Numbered from the stretch's first letter, positions 1-9,597 are shown. The stretch is 64,000 nt of DNA from Flavobacterium sp. N502536 (GCF_025947345.1 NZ_CP110011.1:1302001-1366000); one strand, 5' to 3'. Notes: generated from the sequence alone by a model not told the origin. Numbers and translations are program-made.

Positions 1-152
1 ATCGATTATTTTTTTTTAAAATTATTTCAAGTTTTTTTTCGCAGCTAACATTTTGATCGTCCATTTAAAAAAAAGCAGCAGCAAATGCAATAGAAAAATC
101 CCAAATCTCAAATTCCAAATTCCAACAAAAAATGAAGCAACCCCACAATCTT

Positions 153-251
153 GTCATTTCGAGGAACGAGAAATCACACAAGGAACTCCGCAAACTATAT
201 CAACAATCTTTGTCGATTAACTAGTGTGATTTCTCCTTTGGTCGAAATGAC
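153..251. repeat. Imperfect palindromic intergenic element, copy 1
   Basis: The left arm begins GTCATTTCGAGGAACGAG and the right arm ends TCGAAATGAC; the arms share GTGTGATTTCTC in inverted orientation across about 45 bases. Related, more degraded sequences lie at 13852-13959 and 21820-21900. It is noncoding and lies downstream of leuS. A REP- or MITE-like origin is inferred from the palindrome and recurrence. Confidence 0.6.
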
Positions 252-260
252 AAGCAAAAA

Positions 261-300
261 AAATCCCAAACCCCAATCGTAAAATTGGAATTTGGGATTT
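261..300 (-). terminator. Inverted-repeat terminator downstream of leuS
   Basis: AAATCCCAAACCCCAAT pairs with ATTGGAATTTGGGATTT around a short loop. It lies 20 bases past the leuS stop, and the plus-strand A-run at 256-263 becomes a U-run on the minus transcript. Nearly the same hairpin is at 13985-14023, after another minus-strand gene, so this appears to be a dispersed terminator-like repeat. Confidence 0.6.
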
Positions 301-319
301 ATAGTATTGAAAAATTTAT

Positions 320-3181
320 TTATCCTACAAGATTGATGATCTTACTAGGAACAATAATCACTTTATTTGGAGTTCTTCCTTCTAACTGACGTAAAGTTCT
401 TTCGTCCTTCATGACAATTTCTTCGATTTGCTCTTTGGTTAGATCCAAAGGCAATTCGATAGTGAAACGCATTTTTCCGTTGAAAGAAACCGGGTATTCC
501 TTGCTCGTTTCTACCAAATGTTTTGCTTCAAAAACCGGGAAAGAAACTTCTGAAATCGAAGTTGTATTTCCTAATTGCTGCCATAATTCTTCAGCAATAT
601 GTGGTGCATAAGGCGAAACTAAAATCGCTAACGGCTCTAAAATAGCTTGAATGGCAATTTTGAGCAGACAATTCGTTTACACAAATCATAAACTGAGAAA
701 CGGAAGTATTAAAAGAGAAACTCTCAATGTCTTCTGCTGCTTTTTTAATGGTTTTGTGCAATGATTTTAAGTTGTCTTTTGTTGGCTCGTCCTTGTTTAC
801 GATTAAGCCATTATTTTCATCAAAATACAATCTCCATAATTTTTTCAGGAAACCAAAAACTCCAGAGATTCCGGCAGTATTCCAAGGTTTAGCTTGCTCT
901 AATGGTCCTAAAAACATTTCGTACAAACGTAAGGTATCTGCTCCGTACTCATTACAAATATCATCGGAGTTACTACATTATAGTACGATTTCGACATTTT
1001 CTCCACTTCACGTCCAACGATATATTTTCCGTTTTCGTCAAGAACAAATGCTGCAGTATTAAAATCTTCTCTCCAAGCTTTGAACTTTTCAGTATCCAAT
1101 TCATCTGAAGAATTTACAAAATTTACATCCACACGTAATGGCTGTACATTTTGATCTCCAATTTTATTTTTAGACACAAAAGTATTCGTTCCTCCCAATC
1201 TGTAAACATAGGCAGTCGTTCCCAAAATCATTCCCTGATTGATCAGTTTTTTGAATGGCTCTTCGGTTGGAGCAAAACCTTTGTCTTTTAAGAATTTGTT
1301 CCAGAAACGGGAGTACAATAAATGTCCGGTCGCGTGTTCGCTTCCTCCAATATACAAATCAACACTTTCCCAATACGCTAGCGCTTCTTTGCCTGCAAAC
1401 TCAGTTTTGTTGTCCGCATCCATATAACGCATCCAGTACCATGAACTTCCTGCCCAACCTGGCATGGTATTCAATTCTAAAGGAAAAATCGTTGCATGAT
1501 CTACTAAGTCGGTAGTAACGACTTTATTGTTTTTTGTATCCCAGGCCCAAACCGCTGCGTTTCCTAATGGAGGCAAACCGTCTTCGGTTGGTAAATACTT
1601 TTCTACCTCAGGCAAAATGATTGGCAAATGCTGCGCCTCGATCATCTTTGGCAAACCATTTACATAATATACCGGGAATGGCTCTCCCCAATAACGCTGA
1701 CTGGAGAAAACCGCATCGCGCAAACGATAATTGGTTTTTCCGACACCCTGCCCTATTTTTTCCAACTCGGCAATAGCGACCTGAGTGGCTTTTTTATAAT
1801 TTAATCCGTTTAAGAAATCAGAATTAGCGATCTCCATATTGTCTTTTGAACCGTATGCCGCTTCTGAAATATCAACGTTTGCAAAAATATTCTTGATTTC
1901 CTGCATTCCGTTCTGACCCTTAAAGAAATTCGCAAAAGCATAATCTCTTTCGTCTCCACAAGGAACCGCCATTACAGCACCTGTTCCGTAACCTGCCAAA
2001 ACATAATCACCAATCCAACCGGAATTGGCTCTTTTGTAAACGGATGTTCTGTATAAGCACCGGTAAATACGCCCGATATTGTTTTTTACATCGGCCATAC
2101 GCTCACGCTCTGAACGTTTTGCTGTTTTCTCGATATACGCCTCAACCGCTTCTTTTTGCTCCGGACTTGTAATTTTAGCCACCAAATCATGCTCGGGCGC
2201 CAAAGTCATAAAAGTAACTCAAAGATGGTATCAGGACGGGTTGTGAAAACGTCAATTACTTCATCGTGATTTTTCAATTTAAAAGTAACCATTGCACCTA
2301 CCGATTTTCCAATCCAGTTTCGTTGTGATTCTTTATAGATTCACTCCAGTCGATCTCGTTTAAACCTTGCAACAAACGCTCCGCATAAGCCGAAATTCGC
2401 ATGCTCCATTGGGTCATCTTTTTACGGATTACCGGATAACCTCCACGTTCTGACACTCCGTTTACGATTTCGTCATTGGCCAAAACAGTTCCCAAACCAG
2501 GACACCAGTTTACTTCGGTTTCTGCCAAATAAGTCAATCTGTACTGCAAAAGAATTTTCTCTTGTTTGTCAGCCGAAAAAGCATTCCATTCCTCAGCCGA
2601 AAAAGCTTCGATATTATCATCAGAAACCGCATTTACCGTTGCATTTCCTTCTTTTTACAAAGAGCAATTAAAGTGGCTATATCTTCTGCTTTATCAGCAT
2701 TCTTATTGTACCATGAATTAAACAACTGGATAAAAATCCATTGTGTATGCTTGTAATAATCCGGATTTGAAGTTCGCACTTCACGGCTCCAATCAAATGA
2801 AAAGCCAATTTTATCCAACTGCTTTCTATATCCTGCAATTTGCTTTCCTTCTTTGTCTACTCCCCCGTCAATATTAACGCGTGTTGTATCTTCAGGACGC
2901 TGTCCAGTTTGAATCGCATATTGTTCTGCAGGTAATCCAAAACTATCATAACCCATTGGGTGCAAAACATTGAATCCCTGATGTCTTTTGAAACGGGAAT
3001 ATACATCTGAAGCTATGTAACCCAGCGGATGTCCTACGTGTAATCCCGCTCCTGACGGATAAGGAAACATGTCTAACACATAATGTTTAGGTTTTTCAGA
3101 ATTGTTTTTCGCCGCAAAAGTTTGGTTTTCTGCCCAATACTGCTGCCATTTCGTTTCGATTTCGTTTGGATTGTATTTCAT
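320..3181 (-). pseudogene. leuS: Leucyl-tRNA synthetase, frameshifted
   Basis: This is class I leucyl-tRNA synthetase, which charges tRNA-Leu in the cytoplasm. Pieces in all three minus-strand frames together give a full-length protein of about 956 residues. The HIGH-like motif HVGHPLGY follows the N-terminal FPYPSGAGL, the editing domain contains DYVLAGYGTGAVMAVP, and KMSKSYYN is the KMSKS loop. The C-terminal anticodon-binding part ([12 protein letters not shown]) ends at 320. Frame changes occur near 2660, 2325, 2217, 2085 with a compensating one near 2023, 956 and 647. Each can be restored by one extra base or dinucleotide, nine bases in total, which keeps start and stop in register. The gene is normally single-copy and essential, so sequence error is more likely than true decay. 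The start at 3181 fits the conserved [13 protein letters not shown] opening. Confidence 0.9.
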
Positions 3182-3252
3182 TTCTTGAGTTGCTGAGTTA
3201 CCAGGTAACCTAGTTGCTAAGTTTTGTTGTACTGAATAATTAAGTAAGTCCG

Positions 3253-3260
3253 CAAATTTA
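3253..3260 (-). promoter_or_regulatory. Bacteroidota -7 element upstream of leuS
   Basis: Read on the minus strand this is TAAATTTG, a full match to TAnnTTTG, 72 bases before the leuS start. The leader between them contains the near-palindrome GGTTACCTGGTAACT. No clear -33 TTG is seen at ideal spacing. Confidence 0.45.
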
Positions 3261-3350
3261 CATTTATTGTACGAAAGTTAAAACTTTGAACGTTATTAAC
3301 TTCATTTAAAGAAATTCTTTATTATTTTTACCCCATAATTTAAGCAAACT

Positions 3351-4226
3351 ATGAGTTCTAACTTTGATAAATTTCAAAAGCGCAGGTTAATTTCCTCTTA
3401 TTTTTCGGTTGTATTAAGTGTATTTCTGGTTTTATTCCTTTTAGGGGTACTGGGATTATTCATTATCAACTCTAGAAAACTGGCTAATGATTTTAAAGAA
3501 AAAATCGCGATGACGGTTTTCTTTAAAAACGAAGCCAATGATAGCGTGATAAAAGCTTTCAATACCGAATTAAAAAGAGCTCCTTTTGCAAAATCATTCG
3601 TTTATGTAACCAAAGAGAAAGCGGCAAAGGAACACACTGACATTATTGGAGAAGATTTCCTGACATTCTTAGGAGAGAATCCACTATTGAACTCTTACGA
3701 CATTCACTTAAAAGCGGACTATGTTGAAAGAGACAGTATCCTTAAAATAGAAAGCAAACTACGTCAAAATACCATGATTGAAGACATTGTTTACGACAAA
3801 CAATTGGTAAATCTGGTAAATGACAATATCAAAAAAGTAAGTATGTGGATTTTGATTATTAGCGGTTTCCTTGCGATAATTGCCGTTTTATTAATCAACA
3901 GCTCCTTGCGTTTATCCATTCACTCTAATCGTTTTATCATTAAAACCATGCAAATGGTTGGAGCAACAAAATCGTTTATTCGTAAGCCTTTTGTAATGCG
4001 CAGTGTAAAACTGGGAATGTTAGGTGCCGGTTTGGCCATTATCGCTTTGGTTGGACTTTTACTTTATGTAGAAACCAATTTCCCGGGCTTAGGCATTATA
4101 GAAGACAAAGCCTTAATTGGATTGGTATTAGTAGGCGTATTCGGATTAGGGGTTTTGATTACCTGGGTAAGTACGCACTTTGCAACACAACGTTTCCTGA
4201 ATTTAAGAACCGACGATCTGTATTAA
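3351..4226 (+). CDS. ftsX: Cell division protein FtsX
   Basis: Permease-like partner of the FtsE ATPase; in known systems FtsEX couples division to activation of peptidoglycan hydrolases. The 291 residues show the FtsX layout: a short basic cytoplasmic N-terminus, TM1 at about 19-40, an extracytoplasmic domain to about 160, then TM2 (163-183), TM3 (221-241) and TM4 (256-275). The cytoplasmic loop after TM2 carries MQMVGATKSFIRKPF, the typical FtsX signature. No ftsE is adjacent, as is usual in this phylum. It diverges from leuS and is followed on the same strand by DUF3098, uppP and truB. Confidence 0.92.
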   Translation: MSSNFDKFQKRRLISSYFSVVLSVFLVLFLLGVLGLFIINSRKLANDFKEKIAMTVFFKNEANDSVIKAFNTELKRAPFAKSFVYVTKEKAAKEHTDIIGEDFLTFLGENPLLNSYDIHLKADYVERDSILKIESKLRQNTMIEDIVYDKQLVNLVNDNIKKVSMWILIISGFLAIIAVLLINSSLRLSIHSNRFIIKTMQMVGATKSFIRKPFVMRSVKLGMLGAGLAIIALVGLLLYVETNFPGLGIIEDKALIGLVLVGVFGLGVLITWVSTHFATQRFLNLRTDDLY

Positions 4227-4306
4227 TTTTAGATCGCAGATTATAGATTTTAGATTGCAAATTTTTAAAAAGCCTTGGCTACGCTCAGCGGCACAAAAGA
4301 AATAAA

Positions 4307-4558
4307 ATGAAAAACAACAATAAAGAAGAACAGGCACCAAAACAAGAATTCCTTTTTGACGGAATCAACTACAAAATTCTATTAATCGGAATTGGAGTTA
4401 TCGCTTTAGGTTTTATCTTAATGTCTGGCGGAGGAAGTAACGATCCGAATGTTTTTAATGAAGATGTTTTCAATTTCCGACGCATTCGTCTGGCGCCAAC
4501 AACCGTTTTAATCGGCTTTGGAATCACTATTTACTCTATTTTCAAAAAATCCAAATAG
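4307..4558 (+). CDS. DUF3098 family small membrane protein
   Basis: An 83-residue protein with two predicted membrane segments (about 23-41 and 62-79) joined by a short loop with GGGSNDPNVFNEDVFNFRR. The family is restricted to Bacteroidota and commonly lies between ftsX and uppP, as here. Function is unknown; the context suggests an envelope role. The start 80 bases after ftsX is the only reasonable ATG. Confidence 0.8.
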   Translation: MKNNNKEEQAPKQEFLFDGINYKILLIGIGVIALGFILMSGGGSNDPNVFNEDVFNFRRIRLAPTTVLIGFGITIYSIFKKSK

Positions 4559-4660
4559 ACTTTATTTAGATTCCTTAAACTTCTTAGATCTTTAGATTAT
4601 TAGATAATCTTTTATAAAATCTAAGAAGTCTAAGGCGACTAAAATCTAACAATCTCATAA

Positions 4661-5458
4661 ATGAATACATTACAAGCTATCGTTCTTGCTATTATTGAAG
4701 GAATCACTGAGTTTTTACCCGTTTCTTCAACAGGTCACATGATTATTGCCTCTTCCTTTTTTGGAATTGCTCACGAAGATTTTACCAAACTTTTCACGAT
4801 TGTCATCCAGCTTGGTGCTATACTTTCAGTAGTTGTTTTGTATTTCAGACGTTTCTTTCAAACACTTGATTTTTACTTTAAACTTTTAGTAGCCTTTATT
4901 CCGGCTGTAGTATTAGGTTTATTGCTAAGCGATTTTATCGATGGCTTATTAGAAAACCCTGTTACAGTTGCCATTTCTCTTTTAATAGGAGGGTTAATTT
5001 TACTAAAAGTTGACGAGTGGTTCAACAATCCGAATGCTACCGAAAGCTCTTCAGAAATTACGTATTTACAAGCTTTCAAAATTGGTTTGTTTCAATGTAT
5101 TGCCATGATTCCGGGAGTTTCAAGAAGCGGAGCCAGTATTGTGGGGGGAATGTCTCAAAAACTATCCCGCACCACAGCAGCGGAATTCTCTTTCTTTTTA
5201 GCTGTTCCGACAATGTTGGGTGCCACGGTAAAAAAATGTTACGATTATTACAAAGCCGGATTTGAATTATCTCACGATCAGATTAATATATTAGTGATTG
5301 GAAATGTCGTTGCTTTTATTGTAGCGCTCCTAGCAATCAAATCCTTTATTGGATTTTTGACTAAAAACGGTTTCAAAGTTTTTGGTTACTACCGAATCAT
5401 CGCCGGAATTGTTCTGCTGCTGATTCACTTTTTCATTCATCCCCTTACGATTATATAA
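4661..5458 (+). CDS. uppP: Undecaprenyl-diphosphate phosphatase
   Basis: Integral membrane enzyme that dephosphorylates undecaprenyl diphosphate to recycle the lipid carrier for peptidoglycan and O-antigen synthesis; overexpression gives bacitracin resistance (BacA). Of the 265 residues, the first motif [14 protein letters not shown] lies at 13-26 and the second, PGVSRSGAS, at 151-159, with the catalytic Glu, Ser and Arg residues in place. About eight hydrophobic segments are visible. Its stop overlaps the truB start in a TAATG arrangement, so the two are probably translationally coupled. Confidence 0.95.
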   Translation: MNTLQAIVLAIIEGITEFLPVSSTGHMIIASSFFGIAHEDFTKLFTIVIQLGAILSVVVLYFRRFFQTLDFYFKLLVAFIPAVVLGLLLSDFIDGLLENPVTVAISLLIGGLILLKVDEWFNNPNATESSSEITYLQAFKIGLFQCIAMIPGVSRSGASIVGGMSQKLSRTTAAEFSFFLAVPTMLGATVKKCYDYYKAGFELSHDQINILVIGNVVAFIVALLAIKSFIGFLTKNGFKVFGYYRIIAGIVLLLIHFFIHPLTII

Positions 5459-6153
5459 TGACTCCTGAAGAATATTTAAACGGACAGGTTTTACTGATTG
5501 ACAAACCTTTAAAATGGAGTTCGTTTCAAGCTGTCAATAAATTAAAATACCTCTTAATTAATAAAGTTGGACTTCCTAAAAAGTTCAAAATTGGTCATGC
5601 GGGAACTTTAGATCCGTTGGCAACAGGGTTATTGCTTATTTGTACCGGAAAGTTTACCAAAAGAATTTCGGAACTGCAGGGTCAGGCGAAAGAATATACG
5701 GGAACTTTTTATATTGGAGCCACCACTCCATCTTATGATTTAGAAACCGAAATCGATCAGACTTTTCCAACTTCTCATATCGACGAAGCGTTGATTCACG
5801 AAACAGTGAAACAGTTTTTGGGCGAAATCGATCAGAAACCGCCTATTTTCTCTGCCATTAAAAAAGACGGTGTTCGCTTGTACGAGCATGCACGTGCCGG
5901 AGAAACGGTAGAAATTGCCAGCAGAAAAACCACTATTCACGAGTTCGAAATCACCCGAATTGCTTTACCTGAAATCGATTTTAGAGTCGTATGCAGCAAA
6001 GGAACCTACATTCGTTCTTTGGCTTTTGACTTTGGAAAAGCGATGAACTCCGGATCGCATTTAACCGTGTTGCGACGTACTAAGATTGGCGATTACGACG
6101 TAAAAAACGCAATCGACATTACTCTTTTTGAAGAAAGCCTTCAGTCCGAATAA
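5458..6153 (+). CDS. truB: tRNA pseudouridine(55) synthase TruB
   Basis: Converts U55 in the T-loop of tRNAs to pseudouridine. The signature GHAGTLDPLATG (46-57) contains the catalytic Asp52, and KGTYIRSLAFDFG near residue 180 is the second conserved block. At 231 residues it has the short Bacteroidota form without an extended PUA domain. It overlaps uppP by one base. Confidence 0.95.
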   Translation: MTPEEYLNGQVLLIDKPLKWSSFQAVNKLKYLLINKVGLPKKFKIGHAGTLDPLATGLLLICTGKFTKRISELQGQAKEYTGTFYIGATTPSYDLETEIDQTFPTSHIDEALIHETVKQFLGEIDQKPPIFSAIKKDGVRLYEHARAGETVEIASRKTTIHEFEITRIALPEIDFRVVCSKGTYIRSLAFDFGKAMNSGSHLTVLRRTKIGDYDVKNAIDITLFEESLQSE

Positions 6154-6239
6154 AACGTACCTTTTTTTTCAGGGAGATTTAGCAAACCCATATTTTTCAT
6201 TTTTTTTGTATTTTAGACGGCAGACTAAAAAACCAAACC

Positions 6240-7538
6240 ATGAAAAACCACTTTTTGCTAGTACTGTTTGTCTTTGCGATATCCTCCTACAGTCAAACCG
6301 GCAATCAAAAAATTGTTTCCGTTGATATTGATAATTTCTGGGATGCCTACAGCAAAATCAGCATTGAAAAAGACAGCGTAAAACAATATTCTCTTTTACA
6401 GGAATTCTACCTCGACAAAGCCAGTCCGGGTTTAAAAAGCTTAATCGAAGTCCGCAATTACACCTCTAAAGATTTTATCAATGCGATAAACAAGTATCCC
6501 AAATTCTGGAATTCACTAAAACCAAACACTTTAAACTCGAGCGAACTTTACCCGGAGATCGATGCCGACATCAACAAACTGAAACAAGCCTATCCCGATT
6601 TAAAACCATCAACCCTTTATTTTTCCATTGGAGCTTTCCGAACAAACGGAACGGTCCAAAATGATCGGATTTTAATTGGAAGCGAAATGAGCCTAGCCGA
6701 CGAAACCACTGTTATTGATGAACTCCCTGCCTGGAGACAGTCTTTTTACAAAGAGTACCATCCAAGAAAAAACATAGCTCTGCTCTGCACACATGAATAC
6801 ATCCATACACAGCAAAAAGAACTGGTCGAAAATTTACTTTCGATGTGTTTGTATGAAGGTGTGGCCGAATTTATTTCCTGCAAAGTAACCGGTAAAAAGT
6901 CTAGCGCATCTGCAATTGAATTTGGGAAAAGCAACCAACAAAAAGTAATCGATCAGTTTATTGCCGACTTATACCTCAGAAGCAACAATTACAATTGGAT
7001 CTGGGGTGAAAACAAAAACAGCTTAAAGGTTAGAGATCTGGGCTATTATGTGGGTTATGAAATTTGCGAACGTTACTACAATGCTGCCCAAGACAAAGCA
7101 AAAGCGATAAAAACGCTTATCGAATTGGATTACCACAATGAAAAAGAGGTTGCCCGCATTGTTGACGGTACAAAACTATTCCCTCAAAGTCTGAAAAAAT
7201 TGCAGCAGAATTACGAAAAACAAAGACCAACTGTTGTTTCCCTATCCGCATTTAAAAACGGCAGTCAAAAGGTAAAAGCAGGAGCTGTCGAAATTACCAT
7301 TACATTTTCGGAACCTCTAAACGGACGCAGTACAGGTGTAGATTTCGGCCCTCTTGGCGAAAACTATTTTCCAAGAATAAATACGGAAAGAATCTGGTCT
7401 TCGGATATGAAATCGTGGACTATTAAAGCCGATTTAGAACCCGATCATCACTATCAAATTCTAATTTCGGATAATTTCAGAAAACAAAACGGAACAAGAT
7501 TGAAGCCTTTTTTAATAGATTTTAAAACGGATAAGTAA
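6240..7538 (+). CDS. Secreted zincin-like protein with C-terminal Ig-like domain
   Basis: A 432-residue protein starting with a signal peptide (cleavage after about residue 19, SYSQ). HEYIH at 185-189 is an HExxH zinc motif, and YEGVAEF at 205-211 could supply the downstream Glu ligand, so a gluzincin-type metallopeptidase fold of the DUF2268 kind is likely. Residues from about 335 to the end resemble a bacterial Big_5 Ig-like domain (TFSEPLNG at its start, ending in FLIDFKTDK). There is no T9SS sorting tail, so it probably stays periplasmic or is anchored by other means. Substrate is unknown. It is 86 bases after truB. Confidence 0.6.
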   Translation: MKNHFLLVLFVFAISSYSQTGNQKIVSVDIDNFWDAYSKISIEKDSVKQYSLLQEFYLDKASPGLKSLIEVRNYTSKDFINAINKYPKFWNSLKPNTLNSSELYPEIDADINKLKQAYPDLKPSTLYFSIGAFRTNGTVQNDRILIGSEMSLADETTVIDELPAWRQSFYKEYHPRKNIALLCTHEYIHTQQKELVENLLSMCLYEGVAEFISCKVTGKKSSASAIEFGKSNQQKVIDQFIADLYLRSNNYNWIWGENKNSLKVRDLGYYVGYEICERYYNAAQDKAKAIKTLIELDYHNEKEVARIVDGTKLFPQSLKKLQQNYEKQRPTVVSLSAFKNGSQKVKAGAVEITITFSEPLNGRSTGVDFGPLGENYFPRINTERIWSSDMKSWTIKADLEPDHHYQILISDNFRKQNGTRLKPFLIDFKTDK

Positions 7539-7646
7539 TACAATGGATAAATTTTACAGCAGTGTTTCTGTAAGAGAAGAAAACCACTTGTTTTTCAATT
7601 CACTTCTCTAACAAACTAAATTGCCTTGGGGGTCAGAAATAAAAAA

Positions 7647-7680
7647 GCACATTACTTCATGTATATCCATAGTAATGTGC
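7647..7680 (-). terminator. Hairpin terminator of a small minus-strand transcript
   Basis: GCACATTACT (7647-7656) pairs perfectly with AGTAATGTGC (7671-7680) around a 14-base loop. The six As at 7641-7646 give a U-run only on the minus transcript, so it ends something coming from the right, where the small reading frame at 7729-7806 lies. Confidence 0.65.
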
Positions 7681-7728
7681 CAACTTCTTGCAAAGTAGTT
7701 CTATTTCATAAGCTCCCGTTTTTTGAAG

Positions 7729-7806
7729 TTAGTAATGAGATACATTCTTACCTCCAAACAACAAGCCCGAAACAAAATCGTAAAATCTTTCGAATAACTT
7801 TTTCAT
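7729..7806 (-). CDS. Possible 25-residue peptide
   Basis: A short frame starting MKKLFERFYDFVSGLLFGG and ending NVSHY, 25 residues with alternating basic and hydrophobic positions that could form an amphipathic or membrane-active helix. Support is contextual: a promoter-like TTTTG-N18-TACCTTGG at 7896-7926 lies upstream and a strong minus-strand hairpin terminator at 7647-7680 lies downstream, with no other gene between. It could be a toxin-like or signalling peptide, or the transcript may be a noncoding RNA. I do not recognise the family. Confidence 0.4.
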   Translation of the reverse strand: MKKLFERFYDFVSGLLFGGKNVSHY

Positions 7807-7895
7807 GATAGTGTATTTTTTAATTGTTAAACATTAAATAAACACCAATAAAAAGAGTAAATAAGAAAATGAATAATAGAAGTGGGATTACACTG

Positions 7896-7926
7896 CCAAG
7901 GTACAAAAAATTAGAATAATACAAAA
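7896..7926 (-). promoter_or_regulatory. Promoter-like sequence for the small transcript at 7.7 kb
   Basis: On the minus strand, TTTTG is followed after 18 bases by TACCTTGG, one mismatch from TAnnTTTG, at normal Bacteroidota spacing. It would drive a transcript of roughly 250 bases ending at the hairpin at 7647-7680. The long leader of about 90 bases before the peptide start leaves room for regulation. Confidence 0.4.
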
Positions 7927-8055
7927 TATTTTAATATATTTTTTATTACTAAAATTCTTATTTACAGCAGATTGCCCGAGAAATAAGGGGTTTCAACGAT
8001 TTATTTTTTTTACCTGCCAGATCGCATCTTTTCCTACTTTACTTTTCAATAAAAC

Positions 8056-8795
8056 TTACAAAAAATCAAAAAACGCTTTGTTTTTAAGCGTTCCGAGTAT
8101 TTTCGCCGACGGCAAATTGTCTCTGTTTACAAAACTTTTTATTTCGGGAATGTTATCACAAAAAATGACATCAAAAGAAAACCGATCGTTTCCATAAATT
8201 CCGCGATGAATCATATTGGCAGAAAAAATAAAAAGATCACCACGATTCAGTTGTATAATTTCTCCCCGTTCTAAAGCATCATTTGGACGGCAACCGTTCA
8301 ACGCATTCCGAACCTCAAACTCCTTTGGTAAATCCCATTCGCGATGCGTTTTCGGAATCAGTTCGATCCCGGTTCACTTTTCATCGGAATCCTGAAATGA
8401 ACTACATTTTGAGTTTGGATGGCTTTCTTTTGATCGTCGACGGTCATGCCTGTGTATTGAATATCGCGATGCCAATAATTTTTCTGATCGGCATTCTTTG
8501 GATCAAAGAAAAGCTGTGTGTTCAAAAAAATTGGAGTCTTCGGAAAGATCGCTTTCAGCAATTCGGCCAATTTGTCCTGCGAAATAAATTCAAAAAGGGC
8601 TGCTTTCTCTTCTTCGTTAAGATATTTTCCTGAGGTAAGACTATGGCTGTTTAAAATTCCCTTTTCATAATCCGCTACATGATCAAATAACCAGCGTTCA
8701 TGAAATTGAATCAGTATTTTTTCAATAGCAAGAAGTTCCTTCTCGGAGAAGAAGTTCTCGAGACAGGCATATCCGGTTTGCTCATATTCTTTCAT
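8056..8795 (-). pseudogene. Phytanoyl-CoA dioxygenase-like protein, frameshifted
   Basis: Probable Fe(II)/2-oxoglutarate-dependent oxygenase. The first 145 residues end in HFRIPMKSEPG and include HRD at 109-111, the His-x-Asp part of the iron triad. After a frame change near 8370 the second part continues ELIPKTHREWDLPKEF and contains the distal His and Arg region (SANMIHRGIYGNDRFSFD). Restoring one base in the G-run before ATCGAAC gives a normal protein of about 246 residues. The start overlaps the stop of the upstream thioredoxin-fold gene (TAATG), so they form an operon. Substrate cannot be told from sequence. The break may be a sequencing error like those in leuS. Confidence 0.75.
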
Positions 8796-9409
8796 TACTC
8801 CCGAATTTCAACCAAACGCATGATTTCCATAAGTTCGTTTTGGGTACTCAAACCTTTATCGGCCAAATACCACAATTGCAAGTCGGTTTTGATCTTTTCA
8901 TCAATTACACCGAACTCCTTTTTATAATTTATCATCAAGTCGGCTGCTCCTTTGGGTCTTGGTCCCCAATCAGCACGGGCAATTCCGGTTTCTTTACAAA
9001 TCACGATGACTTTTGGAATCGCTCTGCCGCCATTTGTGAGATACTGATTCATTAATACCTCATTTTCATCGCGAAAAACAATTCGCAGATCGATTTTTTT
9101 GTGTGAAACCAAAGCCATTTTATGAAGTATAGGAAGTATTTGCGCCGCATCACCACACCAGCCTTCCGAAATTACCAGCCAGATATAATTGTGCTTTAAA
9201 TTTTCTAATTCTAAAAGTACCTCATCAGCAACTTTCATGGTTTTCTCCAGTCGATTCATTCTGGCTTCATTGAGCTTGCTGTAATTGGTTAAGCTTTCAG
9301 ATTGTTCATTACCGGTTGACTTGCCCTCTATTAATAAATCGGTGACTATTTTTCGATATTCGGTATACGAGTGACTGTTGAATAATGCTTTGGCTATACT
9401 ATTTTTCAT
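8795..9409 (-). CDS. Thioredoxin-fold protein with CGDA active-site motif
   Basis: A 204-residue cytoplasmic protein of the Thioredoxin_9-type family. The active-site position reads EGWCGDAAQ (82-90): the first Cys (85) is kept but the resolving Cys of CxxC is absent. The cis-Pro loop RAIPKV is at about 129-134. With a single Cys it cannot act as an ordinary dithiol oxidoreductase; monothiol reduction or a structural role is more likely. It is the first gene of a two-gene minus-strand unit with the dioxygenase-like gene. Confidence 0.75.
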   Translation of the reverse strand: MKNSIAKALFNSHSYTEYRKIVTDLLIEGKSTGNEQSESLTNYSKLNEARMNRLEKTMKVADEVLLELENLKHNYIWLVISEGWCGDAAQILPILHKMALVSHKKIDLRIVFRDENEVLMNQYLTNGGRAIPKVIVICKETGIARADWGPRPKGAADLMINYKKEFGVIDEKIKTDLQLWYLADKGLSTQNELMEIMRLVEIRE

Positions 9410-9567
9410 ATTTAGCGTTTTTTGGATTGTATAAATTTACAACTTTTAAGAGGACTTAGAGAATGACTTTTGTCACATTCAAAGAAATCCAAAAAATCTG
9501 TATTGATTTAAAACGAAAAGAACTATTATTTTTTTTGAAACATTATTTCTAAAAATCAGAATATGTC

Positions 9568-9575
9568 TATATTTG
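9568..9575 (+). promoter_or_regulatory. -7 promoter element of pyrH
   Basis: TATATTTG is a perfect TAnnTTTG match, 22 bases before the pyrH start, giving a very short leader. No strong -33 element is evident. Confidence 0.55.
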
Positions 9576-9597
9576 CACAAATTAACGCAACACAAAA

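Noticed and set aside
1..74. Possible start of a minus-strand gene (MDDQNVSCEKK) at the left edge
   Set aside because: Only about 23 codons are visible, in A-rich DNA, with no family or promoter. It cannot be supported.
7626..7808. Plus-strand frame of 60 codons
   Set aside because: It runs across the hairpin and the more plausible minus-strand peptide gene, and has no promoter or conserved features.
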